This document shows, piece by piece, positions 16,691-22,278 of a DNA stretch of 24,065 bases (within the stretch, counting starts at the first letter, position 1; every line of letters starts with the position of its first letter). The DNA is taken from NCBI GenBank assembly GCA_964514105.1, contig CAZEPJ010000067.1, positions 1 through 24,065 on the forward strand, read 5' to 3'. Source of the DNA: CAZEPJ01 sp964514105. Its GTDB lineage: Bacteria > Desulfobacterota > Desulfocorpusculales > Desulfocorpusculum. The notes beneath the pieces are model-generated. The model was not told the origin of the DNA. It saw only the letters and a list, made by a program, of their open reading frames with translations, and did not search any database. Made by a program: the position numbers and the translations under genes.

Positions 16691-17350
16691 TCAATCTGGG
16701 GCGGGACGGCCCCGTCGCGCCATCAACTCCCTGGCGCGGTCCACTGCCGAGGCTGCGTCCGGGGCGTATCCGTCGGCCCCCATCTCATGGGCCAAACGCT
16801 CGGTCACCGGCGCGCCGCCCACCATGACGATGACCTCCCCCCGAAGGCCCTTCGCCCACAGGACCTCCATGGTGCGCCTCATCATGGGGAGGGTCATGGT
16901 CAGAAGGGCCGACAGTCCCAGGACATCTGGTCGGTGCGCCACCACGGCCTCGGCAAAGCGCTCCTCGGACACGTCCACGCCCAGGTCCAGCACGCGGAAT
17001 CCCGCGCCCCGGAACATCATCGATACGATGTTCTTGCCCACGTCGTGGAGGTCCCCCCGGACCGTGCCCAACAGGAGCAGCCCCCGGGGCGCCACGCCGC
17101 TTCGACTCAGCAACGGGTCCAGCAGATCCAGACCCGCATGCATGGCCCTGGCCGCCACCATGACCTCCGGGAGGAAGACCTCATCGCGCTTGAAGCGGCT
17201 CCCCATGGCCATCATGCCCGGGATCAGCGCCTCATCCAGGATGCGCTTGGGTGGGACCTCCTTCTCCAGGCAGGTTTGAACCCACTGCCTGACCAGGAGG
17301 TGCTTTCCCTGGATCACCCCCTCCATGATGGCTCGCAGCGTCTCTTCCAT
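16691..17350 (-). CDS. Corrinoid (B12-binding) methyltransferase protein
   Basis: A 219-residue protein with the two-part layout of MtaC/MttC-type corrinoid proteins. A helical cap (residues 1-85) contains FLPEVMVAARAMHAGLDLL. A Rossmann-like B12 domain follows with GDLHDVGKNIVSMMFRGAGF, in which Asp100-x-His102-Asp103 provides the lower axial histidine for cobalt. It also has LGLSALLTMTL and MVGGAPVTERLAHEMGADGY. It carries the methyl group between methyltransferases as methylcobalamin. GAGGAGG precedes ATG 17350. The UroD-type enzyme downstream is the probable partner. No RamA-type reactivase or MttB-type enzyme is in the window. Confidence 0.95.
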   Translation of the reverse strand: MEETLRAIMEGVIQGKHLLVRQWVQTCLEKEVPPKRILDEALIPGMMAMGSRFKRDEVFLPEVMVAARAMHAGLDLLDPLLSRSGVAPRGLLLLGTVRGDLHDVGKNIVSMMFRGAGFRVLDLGVDVSEERFAEAVVAHRPDVLGLSALLTMTLPMMRRTMEVLWAKGLRGEVIVMVGGAPVTERLAHEMGADGYAPDAASAVDRARELMARRGRPAPD

Positions 17351-17377
17351 GCGGCCTCCTCGGCCCGTTGCACAGGG

Positions 17378-18163
17378 CTACAGCGTCAAGCCCCACGCCC
17401 GCACCCATTCCAGGGAGGCACGGGTGTCCGGCACCGGCACGTACTCCAGCCCCACGAAGCCGTCGTATCCCATGGCGTCCAGCTCGGCCAGGAGAAAACG
17501 GTAGTTGATCTCCCCGGTCCCTGGCTGATGCCGCCCCGGGTTGTCGGCGATCTGGATGTGGCCGATGCGCGTCAGGTTGGCCCGGATGGTGGTCGTGAGC
17601 TCCCCCTCCATGCGCTGCATGTGGTACACGTCGTACTGGAGACGGACATTGGGCGCCCCGACCTCATCCAGCAGCCTGAACCCATCCCGACTGGTGCTCA
17701 GGAAGAACCCCTTCATGTCCGAGGTGTTGAGGGGTTCCACCACGAGGATCCTCCCCTCCGCCCCCAACCTCCCGGCCGCGTAGCCCAGGTTGCTCACCAT
17801 GGCCGCCCACTGGTCCTCGTACGATACGTCCGAGAGGCGGTTTCCCACCAGGCAATTGATGCACCGCACGTCCAGGGCCCGGGCATACTTCAGCGCCCGG
17901 TCCACGCCCCCCCGGAACTCTTCCACACGCCGGGGATCCGCGGCCACTCCCCGATCCCCCGCTGCCCAGTCACCGGGAGGCAGGTTGAAAAGAACCTGCT
18001 TGAGGCCGTGTTGCTGCAGAAGTCCTTGGAGGGTGTCCGATGGGAACTCGTACGGGAAGGCGTACTCGACAAACCGGAAGCCGGATTCCTTGGCAGCGGG
18101 GAACCGGTCGAGAAACGGAAGTTCGTTGAACAGGAAGGTCAGATTGGCCGAAAACCTGGGCAT
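17378..18163 (-). CDS. hyi: Hydroxypyruvate isomerase-like TIM-barrel protein
   Basis: A 261-residue protein of the xylose isomerase-like TIM-barrel superfamily, closest in pattern to Hyi: PRFSANLTFLFNELPFLDRF, GFRFVEYAFPYEFPSDTL, NLPPGDWAAGDRG, VVEPLN, LQYDVYHMQRMEGEL, HIQIADNPGRHQPGTGEIN and GFVGLEYVP. The conserved Glu, Asp-x-Tyr-His, Gln/Asp and Glu residues form the divalent-metal site. Hyi interconverts hydroxypyruvate and tartronate semialdehyde, and relatives act on other short hydroxy-keto sugars or acids. GGAGG lies just before ATG 18163. It is the first metabolic gene after tetR, 77 bases downstream of it, and 27 bases before the corrinoid gene. The family call is good; the exact substrate is less certain in this setting. 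Confidence 0.85.
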   Translation of the reverse strand: MPRFSANLTFLFNELPFLDRFPAAKESGFRFVEYAFPYEFPSDTLQGLLQQHGLKQVLFNLPPGDWAAGDRGVAADPRRVEEFRGGVDRALKYARALDVRCINCLVGNRLSDVSYEDQWAAMVSNLGYAAGRLGAEGRILVVEPLNTSDMKGFFLSTSRDGFRLLDEVGAPNVRLQYDVYHMQRMEGELTTTIRANLTRIGHIQIADNPGRHQPGTGEINYRFLLAELDAMGYDGFVGLEYVPVPDTRASLEWVRAWGLTL

Positions 18164-18207
18164 GGCATCCTCCGGCTGCGCGCGCCGCCCGGCAGAAACA
18201 GATGAGG

Positions 18208-18240
18208 ACGGGTGCCCGGTCCACTGCCGGGCATGTCCGT
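18208..18240 (-). other. Intercistronic stem-loop tetR-hyi
   Basis: TGCCCGG (18213-18219) pairs perfectly with CCGGGCA (18227-18233) around a 7-base loop. Five further pairs (18208-18212 with 18236-18240, one a wobble) follow beyond a two-base bulge. It begins right at the tetR stop and has no T-run. It may lower or protect the transcript between the regulator and the enzyme genes. Confidence 0.4.
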
Positions 18241-18939
18241 TCACGGCCGGACGCCTGTCCTCCCCCTGGGACGCGCTTTGTGGCCGCCGCTTTCGGCGGC
18301 GTGAAGGTCCGTGCAGGCCTCGATCATGCGGTGAAGCTCCCCCTTGCAGGCCTCCAGCCCGACGCCGTCCGGGTAGGAGAACCACGAGACCACCAGACCG
18401 TCCAAGGCGCCCTGGATCACCGGGGCCAGGGCAGCGGCATCGAACGTACGGAACTCTCCCCCGCGCTGCCCCTCGGTGAGGATCTCCTCGATGTAACGGA
18501 AGGCCCGCTCATTGGCCACGGCACCCCAGGGGTTTCCCCTGTCCTGAGAAGAGGTATCGATCCCGGCCTCGACGATGGCCGCAAACTTCCGGACGTTCCT
18601 GCACACGAAATCGAAATACGCATCCACATAGGCCCGGAGCTTGTCCCGGGCGCATGATTGGGCCTCCACGCGCCGCTTCCTGTACTCGAACAGCTCGTCC
18701 ACGATGGCGGCGGCCAGCTCTTCTGCCAGCTCGCGCTTGCCCGCGAAATGGTAGTACACCGCCCCCTTGCTGATCCCCGCCCGAGCGGCGATGGCGTCCA
18801 CGGACGTGTTCCGGTACCCGTTGCGGTCGATCTCATCCATGGCGATCTGGAGGATCTGCCTCCGGCGCGCTTCTTCGATGAAAGAGCGCCTCTTGCGACG
18901 CCTTTGGGCCTTGGCCGGGACCGCCATCAACTGACTCAT
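18241..18939 (-). CDS. TetR family transcriptional regulator
   Basis: Up to 232 residues. An Arg/Lys-rich leader precedes the TetR DNA-binding domain: RRRQILQIAMDEIDRNGYRN, SVDAIAARAGISKGAVYYHF and AGKRELAEEL, with recognition helix SKGAVYYHF. The variable ligand domain follows, and a C-terminal basic tail extends it past the usual 200 residues. A perfect dyad lies 11 bases before ATG 18939, so autoregulation is likely. TATAAT sits directly against this ATG, which makes the second ATG (18927, MAVPAKAQRRRK) a plausible start on a nearly leaderless mRNA. It heads the long minus-strand cluster and probably senses an intermediate of that pathway; this is inferred from position. Confidence 0.92.
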   Translation of the reverse strand: MSQLMAVPAKAQRRRKRRSFIEEARRRQILQIAMDEIDRNGYRNTSVDAIAARAGISKGAVYYHFAGKRELAEELAAAIVDELFEYRKRRVEAQSCARDKLRAYVDAYFDFVCRNVRKFAAIVEAGIDTSSQDRGNPWGAVANERAFRYIEEILTEGQRGGEFRTFDAAALAPVIQGALDGLVVSWFSYPDGVGLEACKGELHRMIEACTDLHAAESGGHKARPRGRTGVRP

Positions 18940-18966
18940 ATTATAGAATTCTGACCGATGGTCAGA
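18940..18966 (-). promoter_or_regulatory. TetR operator and -10 element
   Basis: TCTGACC (18950-18956) and GGTCAGA (18960-18966) are exact reverse complements separated by GAT, the size and shape of a TetR-type operator. On the minus strand a perfect TATAAT occupies 18945-18940, five bases away, and no strong -35 is visible. Binding here would block RNA polymerase at the tetR promoter and so the whole downstream cluster. Confidence 0.7.
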
Positions 18967-19370
18967 TCTAACCCCAGGCCCCTGTCGTTGTCAAGGGAAA
19001 TCTTCGCGGCCTCGCCCCCGTGGGACGCAGGCGGCAGCCCTTTGTCCCACAGTCCTGCGCCATGCGCAGCGCCATCGGGCACTTACGGCGGGCGAGCAGG
19101 CAGTCCCGCGCAAAGCGAGGCCACACCCATGGGCGAGAGCGACCCTGCGTGCCGCGGGAGGACAACCCCTCCGTCGGCGCTGCTGCGAGGCGCTTCGGGG
19201 CGACCGCCCGGGCGCGGGGCGCCCAGGGACAGGGGGCCGCCACCACACATCTGCCGCCGGTGACTGAACGGCCATGCCACCTTCCCGGCACAACCCATTG
19301 GGGGCAATTCCCCCTTTCCACCTCGCGGCTCTTGCTGATGCCGCATCGCCGCACGGGCCGCCAACACCAC
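18967..19370. other. Intergenic region, no gene recognised
   Basis: About 400 bases separate the tetR promoter from the end of the BKACE gene. Frames are open on both strands, but their translations are rich in Arg, Gly, Pro and Cys, lack family motifs and have no ribosome site. One compact hairpin (GGGCGC with GCGCCC around GGG, 19210-19224) is visible. It may hold decayed sequence or a small RNA; nothing supports either. Confidence 0.5.
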
Positions 19371-20234
19371 TCAACCCCGGGGGGGCAGGTTCCAGATCTT
19401 GCGGGCGTCATCGGGGGCGGCGATCTCCCGCCCGGCGAGCCGGGCCACCTGCGCGGCCCACTGCACCTGCTCGTAGCTCCCTTTGGCCAGTTGGCCATCC
19501 GGCATGCGGGTGTTGTCCTCCAGCCCCACGCGCATGTGGCCCCCGCTGATGGCCGCGAGGATATTGGATCGGAACTGGGCCGGCCCCACGCCGCACACGG
19601 ACCAGGTGGCCTCCGACGGCAGGGTGTCCCTCATTCGAAGGAGCACGTAGGGGTCGTAGGGCATTCCGCCCGCCACCCCGAAGACGAACTGGAAGTGCAG
19701 GGGCTCCTCGAAGATCCCCTGCTTGCGCAAGAGCAGGATGCTGTTGAATCCCCCGAAGTCGAAGATCTCGCACTCGGGTTTGACCCCGTTGTCCCTCATG
19801 AGCTTGGCGAACCAGACCATGTCCGCGAAGGTGTTCACGTACACGAACTCGAACATGATCTGGCCGTTTCGCCAGTCGGCCAGGGCGAAGTTCATGGTGC
19901 TGGTATTGAGGGACGCCAGCTCGGGCTTCAGAGGGATGGGGACGGCCCTCTGGTCCCGGGTGAAATTGGGCGGAGCGCCCGTGCTCATGTTGATGAGAAC
20001 CCCGGGGCATCGATCCCGGATGGCGTCGTAGGTAGCACGGATCTTGTCCGGATCCGGCGTCTGCATCCCCGTGTGCGGATCCCGGGCATGGACATGGACC
20101 ACGGCCGCGCCCTCGTCCATGCACTTTCGGGCCTCCTCGGCGAACTCCTCGGGCGTGTAAGGAACCGCCGGGTTCTGGCTCTTCTGCGTGGCTGCTCCGG
20201 CCAACGCCGCGGTGATGACCAGCTTGTCGCTCAT
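19371..20234 (-). CDS. BKACE family beta-keto acid cleavage enzyme (DUF849)
   Basis: A 287-residue zinc TIM-barrel enzyme. BKACE proteins cleave a beta-keto acid with acetyl-CoA, giving acetoacetate and a CoA thioester; the type member, Kce, acts on 3-keto-5-aminohexanoate in lysine fermentation. His47 and His49 (VVHVHARD) and Glu239 (GGHMRVGLEDN) match the Kce zinc ligands His46, His48 and Glu230, and the MSTGAPP serine/threonine loop is present. At the position of Kce Glu14, which contacts the substrate amino group, this protein has Ala15 (ALAGAAT). A substrate other than 3-keto-5-aminohexanoate is therefore likely. GGAGGGAG precedes ATG 20234, and the start overlaps the small upstream ORF by 4 nt. 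Confidence 0.92.
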   Translation of the reverse strand: MSDKLVITAALAGAATQKSQNPAVPYTPEEFAEEARKCMDEGAAVVHVHARDPHTGMQTPDPDKIRATYDAIRDRCPGVLINMSTGAPPNFTRDQRAVPIPLKPELASLNTSTMNFALADWRNGQIMFEFVYVNTFADMVWFAKLMRDNGVKPECEIFDFGGFNSILLLRKQGIFEEPLHFQFVFGVAGGMPYDPYVLLRMRDTLPSEATWSVCGVGPAQFRSNILAAISGGHMRVGLEDNTRMPDGQLAKGSYEQVQWAAQVARLAGREIAAPDDARKIWNLPPRG

Positions 20235-20446
20235 CGGCTCCCTCCTGGATGGGTTGGATTCCCGCTTAAGGCCATGGCTTGAGGCACGAGGGCCCCCTCT
20301 TGCCTTTCCCTCTGGGCGGGAGTCAGCAAAGGCGCCCCCGCCACGGGCGCCCGCCTGTGCCTGTGCCCCTCGAACCGGACCGCCTCCGCCAAGCGAAACC
20401 CCGCTTCAAGAGCGCACAACGCCTCCTCGCCGGTGGGCGCGATCAC
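20231..20446 (-). CDS. Hypothetical small ORF (71 aa) between gntR and BKACE
   Basis: The frame starts with GTG 20446 inside the gntR stop (GTGA). GGGGGAG lies a few bases before it, and the frame ends with a TGA that overlaps the BKACE ATG (ATGA). It thus exactly fills the space between two real genes with 4-nt overlaps at both ends, the pattern of translationally coupled operon genes. The translation (start VIAPTGEEALCALEAGFRLA, then EAVRFEGHRHRR) has a plausible N-terminal helix, but the C-terminal half is Pro/Gly/Arg-rich and no family is recognised. It may be a real small protein, a decayed domain, or a translated spacer that feeds ribosomes into the BKACE gene. Confidence 0.35.
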   Translation of the reverse strand: MIAPTGEEALCALEAGFRLAEAVRFEGHRHRRAPVAGAPLLTPAQRERQEGALVPQAMALSGNPTHPGGSR

Positions 20447-21186
20447 GGCTCCCCCTTCAACTCGAAGGGCTTGCCCCTGGCGCCCGTGACGCGGTAGTAG
20501 TCCTCCAAACCCCGCCTGATCTCCTCGATGTGCCGTCTCATCCTGGATGTGGCTGCATTGCGGTCCCGCCGCCGGAGGGCATCCAGGATCTCCACGTGAA
20601 ACTTGAAGGACCGCTTGAGGATCTCCGGGAAGACCGCGAACGACTCGCCGATGAACCGCTCCATGAAGCCCCGAATGGTCAAGAAGAAATGGAGGATGAA
20701 CTGGTTGTGGGAGGCCTGGGCGATGCCTTGATGAAACGCCACGTCCCTTTCCGTGTACTCCTTCACGCGCCCCCCGTACAGGGCGTCCCGCATCTGGTTC
20801 ACCAGGCCCTCCAAGGCCGAGATCTCCTCCTCGCTCGCATTGCGCACGGCCAGCCCCACGGCCCCCACCTCGATGAGGCGCCTGGCCTCGAACAGGTCAA
20901 TGATGGCGCCGGGCTCGGCGCTCCATGGGAAGGCCGCGCGCTCCAACAGCAGGGAGGCCCCCCCCGCGCGAATCACGGTGCCGAATCCGGGCCGCTGCTC
21001 GATGGCCCCCGCCAAATTCAGGGTATGGAGGGCCTCCCGAAGAGACGTTCGGCTCACACCCAATTTGGCGGCGAACGCATTCTGATTGGGAAGCTTGTCC
21101 CCCTCCTTGAGCTCGCCACTCTGGATCATGCGCCGGATCTCGTCCAGGACTTCATCGCCCAGTTTTCGCTTCTGGATCAGAGCCAT
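20443..21186 (-). CDS. GntR family regulator, FadR/FCD subfamily
   Basis: A 247-residue repressor. The winged helix-turn-helix spans about residues 5-72 (LGDEVLDEIRRMIQSGELKE, GDKLPNQNAFAAKLGVSRTSLREAL in two parts, ending in the wing PGFGTVI). The FCD ligand domain follows, with the metal set in RDVAFHQGIAQASHN (Asp, His), FKFHVEILDAL (His) and MRRHIEE (His). Such regulators usually bind small carboxylates. ATG 21186 is preceded by AGGAAC. It is the first gene of an operon with the small ORF and BKACE and lies divergent from the lipid kinase-glpD pair. An operator matching the FadR-type consensus overlaps its own promoter. Confidence 0.95.
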   Translation of the reverse strand: MALIQKRKLGDEVLDEIRRMIQSGELKEGDKLPNQNAFAAKLGVSRTSLREALHTLNLAGAIEQRPGFGTVIRAGGASLLLERAAFPWSAEPGAIIDLFEARRLIEVGAVGLAVRNASEEEISALEGLVNQMRDALYGGRVKEYTERDVAFHQGIAQASHNQFILHFFLTIRGFMERFIGESFAVFPEILKRSFKFHVEILDALRRRDRNAATSRMRRHIEEIRRGLEDYYRVTGARGKPFELKGEP

Positions 21187-21210
21187 GGGGGTTCCTGTTC
21201 AGATAATAGT

Positions 21211-21223
21211 ATTGTCATACAAT
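21211..21223. promoter_or_regulatory. GntR/FadR-type operator
   Basis: ATTGTCATACAAT is a perfect dyad with 5-base arms. Its core TTGTCATACAA (21212-21222) exactly fits the FadR-subfamily consensus T-N-G-T-N3-A-C-N-A. It covers the predicted -10 of the gntR promoter, so the regulator very likely represses its own operon here. It lies about 33 bp before the -35 of the divergent promoter and could influence that too. Confidence 0.75.
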
Positions 21224-21242
21224 CTTACAAAAGTCCTGTCAA
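21214..21242 (-). promoter_or_regulatory. gntR promoter
   Basis: On the minus strand TTGACA (21242-21237) is followed after 17 bp by TATGAC (21219-21214, four of six bases). An alternative pair, TTGTAA and TATTAT with a 16-bp spacer, lies slightly downstream. Both place the operator dyad within the polymerase footprint. Confidence 0.55.
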
Positions 21243-21255
21243 TACCCACCGTGCA

Positions 21256-21284
21256 TTGACTTCCCATGCGGGAAGCGCTATACA
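21256..21284 (+). promoter_or_regulatory. Promoter for lipid kinase-glpD
   Basis: TTGACT (21256-21261) and TATACA (21279-21284) are separated by 17 bp, 34 bases before ATG 21319. It runs back-to-back with the gntR promoter; the two -35 elements are only 13 bp apart. Confidence 0.55.
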
Positions 21285-21318
21285 GCCGGTGAAGACCCTG
21301 GCCAGGCAGAAGGCCCCC

Positions 21319-22278
21319 ATGAGGCAGCAACCGCGATTCCATGCCATCGTCAACCCGGCCGCGGCCAACGGCCGACTGCGCAGGGAATGGCCGCGTCTCC
21401 TCGGGCTCCTTACCACACGGCTGGGCGATCTGTCGTGGGAATACACGGAATCCCCCGGCCACGCCACCGTCCTTTGCCGACAGGCCCTGGACCAAGGCGC
21501 CTCCCACATCCTGAGCGTGGGCGGAGACGGCACCCACAGCGAGATCGCCAACGCCTTTCTGGCCCCCCAGGGAGGCCTGGGGTCCCAGGCCGTGCTGGCC
21601 CCCATCTCCAGGGGCACGGGCGGAGATCTGGCCCGGACCCTCGGTTTTCCCAGGGACCCGGAGAAGGCCCTCCAGGCCCTGGACCTGGATCGCGTGGCCT
21701 CCATCGATGCGGGTTGGATCCGGTTCAGGGATCCCCAGGGAGAGGAAAAGGAGCGCGTCTTTCTCAACGTGGCCAGCCTGGGCATCGGCGGAGAGGTGGA
21801 CCTCCGGGTGAACCGCACCAGCAAGGCCCTGGGCGGGTTCGCCTCGTTCCTCTGGGCGACCCTCGCCACCCTCCTGTCGTACCGGCCCAAACAGGTCCGC
21901 TTCTCCGTCGATGGCGGCCCCTGGCAGGAGGAAGGGATCATCCTCATCGCGGTGGCCAACGGCCAGTACTTCGGCGGCGGCATGTGGGTGGCCCCCACGG
22001 CAACCATGGGCGACGGCCGCTTCAGCGTGGTCCTGGCCCTGGAGATGGGCCTCCTCAAGCTCATCGCCCCTCTGTGCAAGCTGTACCGAGGGACGCATCT
22101 GGGGCATCCCCGGGTGCGGGAGATCCAGGCCAGGGGCCTGTCCGTCGTATCCCATGAGGAGGTCTGGCTGGATATCGACGGGGAGCCGTTGGGCACCCTG
22201 CCCGCGACCTTCACACTCCTTCCCCGGGCCCTGCGCATCGCCGTAGGCCCCGGATTTTCGACGGACCCCGCCCCATGA
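21319..22278 (+). CDS. YegS/DgkB-type lipid kinase (diacylglycerol kinase catalytic domain)
   Basis: A 319-residue ATP-dependent lipid kinase. The N-terminal catalytic domain has FHAIVNPAAANGRLRREWP, the ATP-site motif SVGGDGTHSEIANAF and ISRGTGGDLARTLGF, where the usual G-T-x-N-D is G-T-G-G-D, a variant seen in a subset of the family. The C-terminal domain shows FLNVASLGIGGEVDLRVN, ANGQYFGGGMWVAP and WLDIDGEPLG. It phosphorylates diacylglycerol or a related membrane lipid at the inner face of the membrane. ATG 21319 follows AGAAGG and the promoter at 21256-21284. Its stop overlaps the glpD ATG (ATGA), so it is translationally linked to a glycerol-3-phosphate enzyme. The exact lipid substrate is not known. 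Confidence 0.92.
   Translation: MRQQPRFHAIVNPAAANGRLRREWPRLLGLLTTRLGDLSWEYTESPGHATVLCRQALDQGASHILSVGGDGTHSEIANAFLAPQGGLGSQAVLAPISRGTGGDLARTLGFPRDPEKALQALDLDRVASIDAGWIRFRDPQGEEKERVFLNVASLGIGGEVDLRVNRTSKALGGFASFLWATLATLLSYRPKQVRFSVDGGPWQEEGIILIAVANGQYFGGGMWVAPTATMGDGRFSVVLALEMGLLKLIAPLCKLYRGTHLGHPRVREIQARGLSVVSHEEVWLDIDGEPLGTLPATFTLLPRALRIAVGPGFSTDPAP

Noticed and set aside
20188..21318. Long N-terminal extension of the lipid kinase across the gntR gene
   Set aside because: The frame is only antisense to gntR. A promoter at 21256-21284 and the conserved kinase start both place the N-terminus at 21319.
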